Notes under the pieces: generated by a model
Databases searched by the model: none
What the model saw: only the letters and a program-made list of their open reading frames with translations
What the model was told of the DNA's origin: nothing
In this document: piece by piece, positions 6,609-18,091 of the stretch
Layout of the letters: each line of letters begins with the position of its first letter
Numbering within the stretch: position 1 is the stretch's first letter
Position numbers and translations under genes: made by a program
Source: an uncultured Flavobacteriaceae bacterium
GTDB taxonomy: Bacteria > Bacteroidota > Bacteroidia > Flavobacteriales > Flavobacteriaceae
Direction: 5' to 3'
DNA: 64,000 nucleotides
Assembly (NCBI GenBank): GCA_905181625.1
Contig: CAJIYJ010000003.1
Coordinates: forward strand, 186,001 to 250,000

Positions 6609-8381
6609 ATGCAATCAATAAGAAACATCGCAATCATTGCGCACGTTGACCACGGAAAAACAACCTTAGTAGACAAAATTATAGATCAAGCAAAAATCTT
6701 AGACGATCGTAAAGAGCGTAAAGATTTATTATTGGATAATAATGATTTGGAACGTGAAAGAGGGATTACTATTCTTTCTAAAAACGTTTCAGTAGATTAC
6801 AAAGGGGTAAAGATTAATGTAATAGACACACCTGGTCACGCCGATTTTGGTGGTGAAGTAGAGCGTGTTTTAAAAATGGCAGATGGAGTCTTGTTATTGG
6901 TTGATGCTTTTGAAGGGCCTATGCCACAAACTCGTTTCGTGCTTGGAAAAGCATTAGAATTAGGTTTAACACCAATTGTAGTTGTAAATAAAGTAGATAA
7001 AGAAAATTGCACACCAGATTTAGTACATGAAAAAGTATTTGATTTAATGTTTGCGTTAGATGCAACAGAAAATCAATTAGACTTTGCAACAATTTATGGT
7101 TCAGCTAAAAACGGTTGGATGTCAACAGATTGGAAAGATCCAAAAGAAAATATTTTAGATTTATTAGATGCTGTAATTGAGTCTATTCCAGAAGCACCAT
7201 ACAGAGAAGGATCACCACAAATGCAAATTACATCATTAGATTTTTCATCCTTTACAGGAAGAATTGCTGTTGGACGTGTATTTAGAGGAGATTTAGAAGA
7301 TAATAAAGATTATATGTTGTGTAAAGTAGATGGTTCTACAAAAAAGGTAAGAATTAAAGAATTACACGTTTTTGAAGGAATGGGTAAAGTAAAAGTTTCT
7401 AAAGTAAGAAGTGGAGATATTTGTGCTATTACTGGTCTAGAAGGATTTGAAATCGGAGATACTATTGCAGATATTGAAAACCCAGAAGCATTACCAAGAA
7501 TTGAAGTAGATCAGCCTACAATGAGTATGCTATTTACTATTAATAATTCACCATTTTTTGGTAAAGAGGGTAAATATGTAACCTCTCGTCATTTACGTGA
7601 TAGATTGTTTAAAGAAATGGAAAAAAACTTAGCTTTACGTGTAGACACAACTGATAGCGAAGATAAATTTAATGTTTTTGGACGTGGAGTTTTACATTTA
7701 TCAGTATTAATTGAAACAATGCGAAGAGAAGGTTATGAATTACAAGTGGGGAGACCACAAGTGATTATAAAAGATATTGACGGTGTAAAATCTGAACCAT
7801 ATGAAACTCTTTCTATTGATGTTCCAGAAGATGGTTCTTCTAAAGCAATTAATTTAGTTTCGTTACGTAAAGGAGACTTATTAGTAATGGAGCCAAAAGG
7901 AGATTTACAACATTTAGAGTTTACAATTCCATCTAGAGGGTTAATAGGTTTGCGTAATAAAATTTTAACTGCAACAGCAGGTACAGCAATTATTAATCAT
8001 AGATTTAGTGAATATGGTCCTTTCAAAGGAGAGTTCTCTGAGGATATTAAAGGTGCTATAGTTTCTTCTGCAGCTGGAAAAGCAACTGCTTATGCAATCG
8101 ATAGACTTCAAGATAGAGGACGTTTTTTTATAGATATTAATGAAGAAATTTATATTGGTCAAGTTGTTGGAGAAAACAGTAAAGATTCCGATATGGGTGT
8201 TAACTTAATTAAAGGAAAGCAATTAACCAATATGCGTAAATCTGGTACTGATGAAGCGATGAAAATTGCTCCTAAAGTTGATTTTTCTCTTGAAGAATGT
8301 ATGGAGTATATTAAAGGAGATGAATACTTAGAGGTTACACCAGCTAGCCTGCGTATGCGAAAAATCACTTTTAAAGCATAA
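6609..8381 (+). CDS. typA: Ribosome-associated translational GTPase TypA/BipA
   Basis: A 590-residue translation-factor GTPase of the EF-G family that binds the ribosome and supports 50S assembly and stress or cold growth. The G1 loop AHVDHGKTT is at 11-19, the switch II DTPGH at 73-77 and NKVD at 127-130. The BipA-specific C-terminal domain carries PSRGLIGLRNKI and VTPASLRMRK. Arginine is mostly CGT here, whereas flanking genes use mostly AGA. The C-terminus KITFKA also differs from the common flavobacterial LRKIYLDEN-type ending. A remnant with that common ending lies directly downstream (8413-8590). I infer replacement by a foreign allele, but function should be intact. Confidence 0.97.
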   Translation: MQSIRNIAIIAHVDHGKTTLVDKIIDQAKILDDRKERKDLLLDNNDLERERGITILSKNVSVDYKGVKINVIDTPGHADFGGEVERVLKMADGVLLLVDAFEGPMPQTRFVLGKALELGLTPIVVVNKVDKENCTPDLVHEKVFDLMFALDATENQLDFATIYGSAKNGWMSTDWKDPKENILDLLDAVIESIPEAPYREGSPQMQITSLDFSSFTGRIAVGRVFRGDLEDNKDYMLCKVDGSTKKVRIKELHVFEGMGKVKVSKVRSGDICAITGLEGFEIGDTIADIENPEALPRIEVDQPTMSMLFTINNSPFFGKEGKYVTSRHLRDRLFKEMEKNLALRVDTTDSEDKFNVFGRGVLHLSVLIETMRREGYELQVGRPQVIIKDIDGVKSEPYETLSIDVPEDGSSKAINLVSLRKGDLLVMEPKGDLQHLEFTIPSRGLIGLRNKILTATAGTAIINHRFSEYGPFKGEFSEDIKGAIVSSAAGKATAYAIDRLQDRGRFFIDINEEIYIGQVVGENSKDSDMGVNLIKGKQLTNMRKSGTDEAMKIAPKVDFSLEECMEYIKGDEYLEVTPASLRMRKITFKA

Positions 8382-8412
8382 AAAGTATCACTTAAAGATA
8401 TTTATTTTTTAA

Positions 8413-8590
8413 AAAAAACTATCTAACCTTAGAGCTTTTGGAACTGATGATGAAGTTAAATTAGATCCTCCGTTTCTGGATTACAAGATGCATCGTAATA
8501 CATTCAAAAAGATTAGCATGTTGAAGTTACGCCTGAATCAATTAGGTTAATAAAAATTTATCTGGATGAAAATTTAAGAACTACAATAAA
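8413..8590 (+). pseudogene. Remnant of a second typA 3' end
   Basis: The reading NLRAFGTDDEVKLDPP corresponds to typA region TNMRKSGTDEAMKIAP. After a frame change near 8517, HVEVTPESIRLIKIYLDEN corresponds to the typA end YLEVTPASLRMRKI. The middle is about ten residues shorter than in the intact gene, so the copy is truncated, frameshifted and internally deleted. Its ending is closer to the usual flavobacterial TypA tail than the intact gene is, so it is probably what was left of the resident gene. Confidence 0.7.
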
Positions 8591-8594
8591 TAAA

Positions 8595-9281
8595 TTATTT
8601 TTTTTTCGATAGCTCAAATAACCTTTTCTTTTCAATACGAATTGTTTTAGCCGGAAATTTAGAGATGATCTCATAATCATGAGTAGCTACAATTATAGTA
8701 GTCCCACTATCATGAATATCTTTAAGTACTTGCATTATTTCTATACTAGTTGCAGGATCTAGGTTACCTGTTGGTTCATCGGCTAAAATTAGCTCTGGCT
8801 TGTTTAAAAGAGCTCTAGCAATGGCTATTCTTTGTTGTTCACCCCCTGAGAGTTCATGAGGAAATTTATTTTTGACATCTTCAAGTTTTACCATGTTTAA
8901 CACCTCTTCAATTCTAGTTTTAATTTCAGATGAGTCTTTCCAGTCTGTAGCTTTTAAAACAAAAATTAAATTTTTTTCAATTGAACGATCTGACAATAGT
9001 TTAAAGTCTTGAAAAATAACACCCAGCTTTCTTCTTAAATAAGGAATTCTTTTTTCTTTAATTTTATTTAAATCAATACCTAGAATATGAGCCCCTCCTT
9101 CATCTTTTTTTATTTTAAGGTCAGCGTATAAAATTCTTAATAAACTGCTTTTTCCAATTCCAGTTTTACCAATCAAGTATACAAACTCTCCTTTATTGAT
9201 TAATAGGTTTACGTTAGACAATATTACCTTGTCTTTTTGAAGAATGTTTAGATTTTCTAAATGAACTACTGGATTTGGCAT
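8595..9281 (-). CDS. ftsE: FtsE-like cell-division ABC ATPase
   Basis: A 228-residue ABC ATPase. Walker [10 protein letters not shown] is at 38-46, the Q-loop at Gln90, the signature LSGGEQQ at 143-149, Walker B LILADEP at 163-169 and the switch His at 200. Family placement as FtsE is from overall pattern (phrases such as [10 protein letters not shown] and [10 protein letters not shown] are typical of FtsE/LolD). FtsE works with the membrane protein FtsX to control peptidoglycan hydrolases at the division site. FtsX is not adjacent here, as is common in Bacteroidota. LolD-type lipoprotein export is the alternative. Confidence 0.85.
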   Translation of the reverse strand: MPNPVVHLENLNILQKDKVILSNVNLLINKGEFVYLIGKTGIGKSSLLRILYADLKIKKDEGGAHILGIDLNKIKEKRIPYLRRKLGVIFQDFKLLSDRSIEKNLIFVLKATDWKDSSEIKTRIEEVLNMVKLEDVKNKFPHELSGGEQQRIAIARALLNKPELILADEPTGNLDPATSIEIMQVLKDIHDSGTTIIVATHDYEIISKFPAKTIRIEKKRLFELSKKK

Positions 9282-9370
9282 TTAATTTTTTGTGATAATT
9301 AGAAATTAAATTTACTAAATCTTTCAATTTTATTCGAATTTTAATTAATTATTTAATTTTAATTACATTT

Positions 9371-9406
9371 TTACATTAAATAATCATTATATATTATTAA
9401 ATGTAA
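9371..9406. promoter_or_regulatory. 14-bp inverted repeat in the ftsE-asnB divergent region
   Basis: TTACATTAAATAAT (9371-9384) and ATTATTAAATGTAA (9393-9406) form an inverted repeat with one mismatch around an 8-nt spacer, midway between two divergent genes. This geometry fits a dimeric regulator site. AT-rich sequence makes chance repeats more likely, so confidence is modest. Confidence 0.4.
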
Positions 9407-9471
9407 TTAATTTATGATTAATAGATTACATATTTATATTATTTTCTGATATTTGTATAAAAATATTTGAT

Positions 9472-11136
9472 ATGTGTGGAATAGTATGTGCTTTAGATCT
9501 TAAACAAGATTCAGATTTTCTTAGGTCTCAAGTTTTAAAAATGTCAAAAAAAGTTAGACACAGAGGACCAGACTGGAGTGGGATTTATGAAACTAAAAAT
9601 GCGTTATTGGCTCATGAGCGTTTAGCTATTGTAGACCCAGCGTCTGGAAATCAACCAATATTTAGTGAGGACAGGAGTCTTGTTTTGGCTGCAAATGGTG
9701 AGATATATAACCACAGAGCATTAAAAGAAAATTTATCAATTGATTATAATTTTCAAACAAATTCTGATTGTGAAATAATTTTAGCTTTATACAAAGAGAA
9801 GGGGGTTGATTTTTTGGATGATTTGAATGGAATATTTGGATTTGTGTTATATGACGAAACAAATGATCAATATTTGGTTGCTAGAGATCATATGGGTATA
9901 ATCCCTCTATACATGGGTTGGGATAAGTTCGGCACTTTTTATATAGCTTCTGAATTAAAAGCCTTAGAAGGTGTTTGTAATAAAATAGAAATATTTCCCC
10001 CTGGACATTTTTTGTTTAGTAGAGATTCTAAGCCTGTTAGATGGTACGAGAGAGATTGGATGAACTATGAAGCCGTTTCAAATAATAAAACTGATTTAAG
10101 CCTACTACAAGACGCATTAGAGGATGCTGTTCATAGGCAATTAATGAGTGATGTTCCTTATGGAGTCTTATTGTCCGGAGGGTTAGATTCTTCAATAACT
10201 TCTGCATTAGCTAAAAAATACTCTAAAAATAGAATTGAATCAGATGACCAGAAAGCTGCTTGGTATCCTCAATTACATTCTTTTGCAGTTGGATTAATTG
10301 GATCCCCTGATCTTAAAGCTGCAAAGCTAGTAGCAGATCACATTGGTTCTATTCATCACGAAGTTACTTTTACGATACAAGAAGGATTAGACGCTATTAA
10401 AGATGTAATTTTTCACTTAGAAACGTACGATGTAACAACTGTGAGAGCTTCGACTCCAATGTATTTGCTGGCAAGAGTCATTAAATCTATGGGAATTAAA
10501 ATGGTTCTTTCTGGCGAAGGAGCTGATGAAATTTTTGGTGGATATTTATACTTTCATAAAGCGCCTAATGCTGAAGAGTTTCATAAAGAAACGGTCAGGA
10601 AACTTGAAAAGCTTTATCAATATGACTGTTTAAGAGCTAATAAGTCTTTAGCAGCTTGGGGGATTGAAGGTAGAGTTCCTTTTTTAGATAAGGAGTTCAT
10701 TGATGTTGCTATGAGAATAAACCCTAGGGATAAGATGATTGATAAAAATAAAATGGAAAAATGGGTTTTAAGAAAATCTTTTGAATCTTATTTACCGCCT
10801 AGCGTTGCTTGGAGGCAAAAAGAACAGTTTAGTGATGGTGTTGGATATGATTGGATAGATAGCTTAAAAGAATTGGTAGATGTTAAGGTTTCGGATGAGA
10901 TGTTTAGTAATGCAAAATTCACATTTCCTTTTCAAACTCCAATCTCTAAGGAGGAGTATTTTTATAGAGCTATTTTTGAGGAGCATTTCCCCTCTGAAAC
11001 TGCTGCCAAAACCGTTCCATCTGTACCTTCAGTGGCATGTAGTTCTCCATTAGCTTTGGAATGGGACAAGTCTTTTAAGAACATGAACGATCCGTCAGGT
11101 AGATCTATTTCTAACGTCCACTTAGAGTCTTATTAA
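9472..11136 (+). CDS. asnB: Asparagine synthase B, glutamine-hydrolysing
   Basis: A 554-residue two-domain enzyme making asparagine from aspartate, glutamine and ATP. Cys2 directly after the initiator Met is the glutaminase nucleophile, which fixes the start. RHRGPD is at 29-34 and NGEIYNH at 75-81 in the N-terminal domain. The PP-loop SGGLDS at 235-240 binds ATP in the synthetase domain, followed by LSGEGADEIFGGY. Length is typical of AsnB. The gene stands alone between ftsE (divergent) and gyrB, with an inverted repeat in the upstream region that could be a control site. Confidence 0.97.
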   Translation: MCGIVCALDLKQDSDFLRSQVLKMSKKVRHRGPDWSGIYETKNALLAHERLAIVDPASGNQPIFSEDRSLVLAANGEIYNHRALKENLSIDYNFQTNSDCEIILALYKEKGVDFLDDLNGIFGFVLYDETNDQYLVARDHMGIIPLYMGWDKFGTFYIASELKALEGVCNKIEIFPPGHFLFSRDSKPVRWYERDWMNYEAVSNNKTDLSLLQDALEDAVHRQLMSDVPYGVLLSGGLDSSITSALAKKYSKNRIESDDQKAAWYPQLHSFAVGLIGSPDLKAAKLVADHIGSIHHEVTFTIQEGLDAIKDVIFHLETYDVTTVRASTPMYLLARVIKSMGIKMVLSGEGADEIFGGYLYFHKAPNAEEFHKETVRKLEKLYQYDCLRANKSLAAWGIEGRVPFLDKEFIDVAMRINPRDKMIDKNKMEKWVLRKSFESYLPPSVAWRQKEQFSDGVGYDWIDSLKELVDVKVSDEMFSNAKFTFPFQTPISKEEYFYRAIFEEHFPSETAAKTVPSVPSVACSSPLALEWDKSFKNMNDPSGRSISNVHLESY

Positions 11137-11219
11137 TTCTACTCAAATATCAGCTTAAATTGTTGATAACTTAACACTTTTCAGCTCTGTAAAAATCTTA
11201 TATAAGTAGGTGAATTTAT

Positions 11220-11227
11220 TATATTTG
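11220..11227 (+). promoter_or_regulatory. gyrB -7 box TATATTTG
   Basis: Exact TAnnTTTG match 35 nt upstream of the gyrB ATG. No TTG is found at the usual spacing. Confidence 0.45.
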
Positions 11228-11247
11228 TTTTTATCAGTTTTTATTAA

Positions 11248-13200
<1,953 letters not shown>

Positions 13201-13213
13201 AAATTAAAATTAT

Positions 13214-14134
13214 ATGAAAGTTACCATAGTAGGAGCAGGGAATGTAGGAGCAACATGTGCAAACGTAATAGCGTCACAATCTATTGCAAGTGAGGTAGTT
13301 CTTTTAGATATTAAGGAAGGATTTGCTGAAGGGAAGGCTCTTGACATGATGCAAACTTCAACGACTTTAGGTTTTGGCACTAAAATCACAGGAACCACTG
13401 GTGACTATTCTTTAACTTCAAATAGCGATGTAGTTGTTATTACATCTGGTGTTCCTAGAAAGCCTGGGATGACTAGAGAAGAATTAATAGGGATTAATGC
13501 AGGAATTGTCAAAGATGTTTCAGAAAATATATTAAAATATTCTAGCGAGGCAATTATAGTTGTAGTATCCAATCCAATGGATACAATGACTTATTTAACT
13601 TTGAAATCAACAGGACTTCCTAAAAATAGAGTTATAGGAATGGGAGGTGCTTTAGACAGTTCAAGGTTTAAAACATATTTATCTTTAGCTCTTGATAGGC
13701 CAGCTAATGATATTCATGGTATGGTAATTGGAGGTCATGGGGATACAACAATGATTCCACTTACAAGATTGGCTAGTTATAATGGAATTCCTATTTCACA
13801 AATAATTCAATCGGATGAGTTAGAAAAAGTTGCAAAAGACACAATGGTTGGTGGTGCTACTTTAACAAAATTACTTGGAACTTCAGCTTGGTATGCACCA
13901 GGAGCTTCGGTTGGATTTCTAGTGAAATCAATTCTTAATGATGAAAAAAGAATTATTCCATGCTCCGTATTTTTAGACGGTGAATACAATCAAGATGATA
14001 TATGTATAGGCGTACCTTGTGTAATTGGTAAAAATGGATGCGAAAAAATTGTAAATATTGATCTAAATGATGATGAAAAAGTAAAGTTTAGTGAAAGTGC
14101 TGAAGCAGTAAGAAAAATGAATTTAGCTCTTTAA
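13214..14134 (+). CDS. mdh: Malate dehydrogenase (NAD-dependent, LDH-like)
   Basis: A 306-residue TCA-cycle enzyme interconverting malate and oxaloacetate. The Rossmann loop GAGNVGA is at 7-13, and the substrate-binding loop has VPRKPGMTR with its arginines, as in malate (not lactate) dehydrogenases. NPMDTMTY follows, and the catalytic His is in GGHGDTTMIP at residue 175. Start is the ATG 13 nt after gyrB. Length and motifs are complete. Confidence 0.97.
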   Translation: MKVTIVGAGNVGATCANVIASQSIASEVVLLDIKEGFAEGKALDMMQTSTTLGFGTKITGTTGDYSLTSNSDVVVITSGVPRKPGMTREELIGINAGIVKDVSENILKYSSEAIIVVVSNPMDTMTYLTLKSTGLPKNRVIGMGGALDSSRFKTYLSLALDRPANDIHGMVIGGHGDTTMIPLTRLASYNGIPISQIIQSDELEKVAKDTMVGGATLTKLLGTSAWYAPGASVGFLVKSILNDEKRIIPCSVFLDGEYNQDDICIGVPCVIGKNGCEKIVNIDLNDDEKVKFSESAEAVRKMNLAL

Positions 14135-14201
14135 ACAAGTGAATTAATAAACGGTTTAACCCGAAAATTTATGTGGAATTGCTTTATCTTGAAGTAAATC
14201 A

Positions 14202-14209
14202 TATATTTG
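14202..14209 (+). promoter_or_regulatory. secDF promoter -7 box TATATTTG
   Basis: Exact TAnnTTTG match. It rules out the upstream TTG at 14207 as the secDF start and supports the ATG at 14246. Confidence 0.5.
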
Positions 14210-14245
14210 CTCGTTTTAAAAAAAGAATTTTCTAAAAATAATTGT

Positions 14246-16846
14246 ATGCAAAATAATGGTTTAATAAAGTTTTTTGCTTTTTGTTTCGGCTTAGTTAGCT
14301 TATATCAAATTTCATTTACTTTCATAACATCTAGAGTTGAAGATAAAGCTTTAGAGTATTCAGTAAACTCTATCTCTGATCAACAAGCAAATTTTGAAAA
14401 CCTTAGGGAAGAAAAATATGTAAATTATTTAGATTCAATTTCAGATGAAAGTATTTTTGGGTTTACAACATATAATAGCGCAAAATCTAAAGAACTTAAT
14501 AAAGGGTTGGACTTAAAAGGAGGTATAGACGTTACTCTACAAATTTCAGTAAAAGATATTTTAAAAGGTTTAGCTGAAAACACTAAAGATCCTATTTTTA
14601 ATAAAGCTCTTGATAATGCTGATGCATTGCAGAAAACAACAGATGATACTTACGTAGAATCTTTTTTCAACTCATTTGAATTAATAAGAGGAGATTCCAG
14701 TTTGGCTTCACCTGATATTTTTGCAAACAGATCTTTAAGTGATGAGATTAATTTTGAAATGACTGATAATGAGGTTAAACCAATTATTAGAAGAAAAATT
14801 GATGAATCTATTGTTTCTGCATTTGAAGTCTTAAGAAAAAGAATTGATAAGTTTGGGGTAACTCAACCTAACATACAGCGATTAGGAAATTCAGGTAGAA
14901 TTCGAGTTGAGCTTCCTGGAGCTAAAGACGTATCAAGAGTTAAAAATTTACTTCAAAGTACAGCGCAGTTAGAGTTTTGGGTAACTGAAAAAAATGACGA
15001 TTTTTTAACTTTTCTATCCCAAGCTAATGAAGCATTAAAAGAAATAGTTTTAGATCCTTTGTCAGATTTAAAACCCAAAGAATCTTCTAAAATTGATGAC
15101 CTTTTAGCAGATGTTGAAGCTAATGATTCTATAGGTAATTCAGATAAAAATCCATTATTTGATTATTTAGTGGGTACTGGTTTTCAAGGAGGTCCTGTAA
15201 TTGCACAGTTTTTATCCAAAGATCAAAAGAAAATTGAAGAATATCTTTCAATGCCAGAAATAAGACAACTACTTCCTTCTGATAAAAGGTTTACCCGATT
15301 TATATTTGGAAAGCCAGATTTAAATACTAAAGTTGTTGACTTATATGCTATAAAATCTAATAGAGATAATGAGCCTCCATTAAGTGGAAGTGTGGTAGTT
15401 GATGCTAGTCAGTCTTACGACATAACTAATGCTGCGGCAGTTTCTATGCAAATGAATGGTAAAGGAGCTAGGAAATGGGAAGAAATGACGGGGAATGCTT
15501 ATAAAGATAAAAGTAATATTGCAATAGTTTTAGATAATATAGTGTACTCTGCGCCTGGAGTTAGTAAAGGTGCAATTTCAGGGGGAAGATCAGAAATTTC
15601 AGGTCAATTTACATTAAATGAAGCAATTGATTTAGCAAACGTGTTAAGAGCCGGAAAATTACCTGCTTCTGCTGAAATCATTGAATCTGCAGTAGTTGGT
15701 CCTTCACTTGGAAAAGAAAATGTTGAAAAAGGAATAAATTCATTTATTATTGCTTTGATTTTAGTTTTACTGTGGATGATATTCTATTACGGCAGAGCTG
15801 GAATATATGCTGATGTTGCACTTGTTTTAAATATTATATTAATTTTTGGAATTTTGGCAGGACTAGGAGCGGTTCTTACTTTGCCAGGACTTGCAGGTAT
15901 AGTATTAACCATAGGTATGTCAGTTGATGCAAATGTTCTAATATTTGAAAGAACAAGAGAAGAGCTTTCTAAAGCTAAAGGCCTTAAACAATCGGTTAGT
16001 GATGGTTTTAGTAATGCTTTGTCTTCGATTTTAGATGCCAATATTACCACTGGTTTAACAGCTTTAATTTTATTTATTTTTGGAACAGGACCAATAAAAG
16101 GATTTGCAACAACTTTACTAATAGGTATTGCGACTTCTTTATTTACGGCTATATTTATAACTAGAATGTTAGTTGATTCTAGATTAAATAAGTCTAAAAA
16201 ATTAAATTTTTCTACAAAGCTTACTAAAAATTTATTTAAAAATTTAGGTGTTTCTTTTTTACAAAAAAGAAAAGCTGCTTATGTCATTTCTTTATCTTTA
16301 ATATCTGTAGGTGTATTTTCACTTTTTACTAATGGTTTAAATGAGGGAGTTGATTTTGTAGGAGGAAGATCTTATACCGTTAGATTTGATAATAATGTTA
16401 ATCAAGGTGATGTACAAAATGACCTTATTGAAGTTTTTGGGAATGCTGAAGCAAAAACTTATGGTTCTGATAATCAATTAAAAATAACAACTAATTATAA
16501 AGTAGATGTGGAAGGATCTGAAATTGATTTCGAAATTGAACAGAAAATGTTTCAAGCAATAAAAAAATATCTTCCAGCAAATATCCTATATGATGATTTC
16601 GTTAACGGTTCTGATGATAAAACAGTTGGAATAATGTCTTCTTCAAAAGTCGGTCCAACGATTGCCGATGATATAAAGAAAAATTCATTTCTTGCAATAT
16701 TTGGATCTTTAATAGTTGTGTTCTTATATATACTATTAAGGTTTAGAGATTGGCAATATTCTTTAGGAGCTGTAGCTGCAGTGTTTCATGATGTTTTAAT
16801 AGTGTTAGGTGTTTTTCTCTATAGCATATACATGGATGCCATTTAA
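14246..16846 (+). CDS. secDF: SecDF protein-export subunit, SecD plus first part of SecF (frameshifted)
   Basis: This frame encodes SecD and the first part of SecF, fused as is normal in Bacteroidota. SecDF uses the proton gradient to pull exported proteins across the inner membrane after SecYEG. The first helix follows MQNNGLIKFF. Conserved SecD text includes LDLKGGIDVTL, the P1-domain region, and TIGMSVDANVLIFERTREEL in a helix. SecF begins around NEGVDFVGG. The frame ends at 16846 just after HDVLIVLGV because of one extra T in the five-T run at 16812-16816. Removing it joins the frame to the downstream part and gives a normal protein of about 983 residues. The start at 14246 is chosen over an upstream TTG that lies inside the promoter box. 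Confidence 0.9.
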   Translation: MQNNGLIKFFAFCFGLVSLYQISFTFITSRVEDKALEYSVNSISDQQANFENLREEKYVNYLDSISDESIFGFTTYNSAKSKELNKGLDLKGGIDVTLQISVKDILKGLAENTKDPIFNKALDNADALQKTTDDTYVESFFNSFELIRGDSSLASPDIFANRSLSDEINFEMTDNEVKPIIRRKIDESIVSAFEVLRKRIDKFGVTQPNIQRLGNSGRIRVELPGAKDVSRVKNLLQSTAQLEFWVTEKNDDFLTFLSQANEALKEIVLDPLSDLKPKESSKIDDLLADVEANDSIGNSDKNPLFDYLVGTGFQGGPVIAQFLSKDQKKIEEYLSMPEIRQLLPSDKRFTRFIFGKPDLNTKVVDLYAIKSNRDNEPPLSGSVVVDASQSYDITNAAAVSMQMNGKGARKWEEMTGNAYKDKSNIAIVLDNIVYSAPGVSKGAISGGRSEISGQFTLNEAIDLANVLRAGKLPASAEIIESAVVGPSLGKENVEKGINSFIIALILVLLWMIFYYGRAGIYADVALVLNIILIFGILAGLGAVLTLPGLAGIVLTIGMSVDANVLIFERTREELSKAKGLKQSVSDGFSNALSSILDANITTGLTALILFIFGTGPIKGFATTLLIGIATSLFTAIFITRMLVDSRLNKSKKLNFSTKLTKNLFKNLGVSFLQKRKAAYVISLSLISVGVFSLFTNGLNEGVDFVGGRSYTVRFDNNVNQGDVQNDLIEVFGNAEAKTYGSDNQLKITTNYKVDVEGSEIDFEIEQKMFQAIKKYLPANILYDDFVNGSDDKTVGIMSSSKVGPTIADDIKKNSFLAIFGSLIVVFLYILLRFRDWQYSLGAVAAVFHDVLIVLGVFLYSIYMDAI

Positions 16847-17198
16847 TATGGAAATTAATCAAGCATTTATTGCTGCTATTTTAACGGTTATAGGTTACTC
16901 TTTAAATGATACAGTTGTTGTTTTTGATAGAATTAGAGAATTTAGACTTGTCAACAAATCTTGGGAATTTAAAAAAATAGTTGATGGAGCATTGAATAGT
17001 ACATTAAGTAGGACTTTAAATACTTCATTTACCACTTTAGTAGTTCTGTTAGCAATATTTTTATTTGGAGGTGAATCAATTAAAGGATTCATGTTCGCTT
17101 TAATTATTGGAGTGATTGTTGGTACTTATTCATCTGTATTTATAGCTACACCAGTTATGTATGAGACTTTAAAAAAGAGTCTTAAAAAAAGTAATTAG
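16809..17198 (+). CDS. secDF: SecDF, remaining part of SecF in the shifted frame
   Basis: This frame supplies the missing SecF helices: TWMPFNMEINQAFIAAIL, GYSLNDTVVVFDRIRE (the SecF signature) and a C-terminal helix pair ending at 17198. It overlaps the upstream part and has no credible start of its own (the GTG at 16809 is inside the shared sequence). Because both parts are otherwise perfectly conserved, a sequencing or assembly indel in the T run is more likely than a true break. Transcriptional slippage on the homopolymer is the biological alternative. Confidence 0.85.
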   Translation: MFFSIAYTWMPFNMEINQAFIAAILTVIGYSLNDTVVVFDRIREFRLVNKSWEFKKIVDGALNSTLSRTLNTSFTTLVVLLAIFLFGGESIKGFMFALIIGVIVGTYSSVFIATPVMYETLKKSLKKSN

Positions 17199-17200
17199 TA

Positions 17201-18052
17201 TTAAGCTTTTTTGCTTTTTAACATAAAGAAAATTCCTGTCAAGATAAGCGGAATACTTAACCATTGCCCTGTTGATAATATTCCAAGTAGTTCTTCTATA
17301 TAGCCTCCTTGACTTTCTTTTACGTATTCCACTAATACTCTTATTGAAAATAAGCTAGTTAAGAAAACTCCAAATAAAAACCCTGTTTTATTTTTCAGTT
17401 CTGTCTTCCAATATAATTGTCTTAATAATATAAAGAGAAGCAAGTAACCGAATGCTTCGTAGAGTTGAGCAGGGTGTCTTGGGAATATTTCTCCATTATT
17501 TAAGAACACGACTCCAAAGTTTGATTCTGTGTAATTTCCAACTATCTCAGAATTAAAAAAATTTCCAATTCTAACAAACATTCCTCCAATAGTAATTGGA
17601 ATTGCAATTCTATCAAAAATCCATAAAACAGAATTAAACTTGAATTTTGATTTATAAATAAACATAGCTACCAAAATTCCAATTGCAGCACCATGACTTG
17701 CTAAACCTCTGTAACCAACGAATTTCCATCCATCAATTATTCCAAAAAACAAAGAATCATTAATATCTTTTTTTATTGGAAGAAAGATTTCAAATAAATT
17801 ATTTTGATAATAATCCCAGTTATAAAAAATAACTTCACCTAGTCTTGCGCCTATTAAAGTACCCATAACAATATATATGAAAAGTGGTTCAACTAGCTCT
17901 ATTGATTTGTTATCGTTTATGTATATTTTTTTAATTAAATAATAACCTAGAGAGAAGGCAATTATAAACATAACACTATACCAGTGAATTGCTAATGGAC
18001 CTAGGTTAAAGAATATCGCACTTGGTGACCAGTCTATTTTTAATAATGTCAT
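17201..18052 (-). CDS. lgt: Prolipoprotein diacylglyceryl transferase
   Basis: A 283-residue multi-helix inner-membrane enzyme that transfers diacylglycerol from phosphatidylglycerol to the lipobox Cys of prolipoproteins, the first step of lipoprotein maturation. Landmarks: IHWYSVMFI near residue 22, YRGLASHGAAIG, the conserved Arg/Asn stretch FVRIGNFFNSEIVG and RHPAQLYEAFGY. Several lipoproteins in this window would be its substrates. It is the last gene of the minus-strand run folE-cysS-yidD-lgt and converges on secDF, with only 2 nt between the stops. Confidence 0.96.
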   Translation of the reverse strand: MTLLKIDWSPSAIFFNLGPLAIHWYSVMFIIAFSLGYYLIKKIYINDNKSIELVEPLFIYIVMGTLIGARLGEVIFYNWDYYQNNLFEIFLPIKKDINDSLFFGIIDGWKFVGYRGLASHGAAIGILVAMFIYKSKFKFNSVLWIFDRIAIPITIGGMFVRIGNFFNSEIVGNYTESNFGVVFLNNGEIFPRHPAQLYEAFGYLLLFILLRQLYWKTELKNKTGFLFGVFLTSLFSIRVLVEYVKESQGGYIEELLGILSTGQWLSIPLILTGIFFMLKSKKA

Positions 18053-18091
18053 TTTGTTATTTTTTAATAAATATATGAAACAAAGTAATGT

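Noticed and set aside
8595-9281. LolD-type lipoprotein exporter for the ABC ATPase
   Set aside because: No LolC/E-type permease is adjacent and the FtsE-like text fits better; left as an alternative only.
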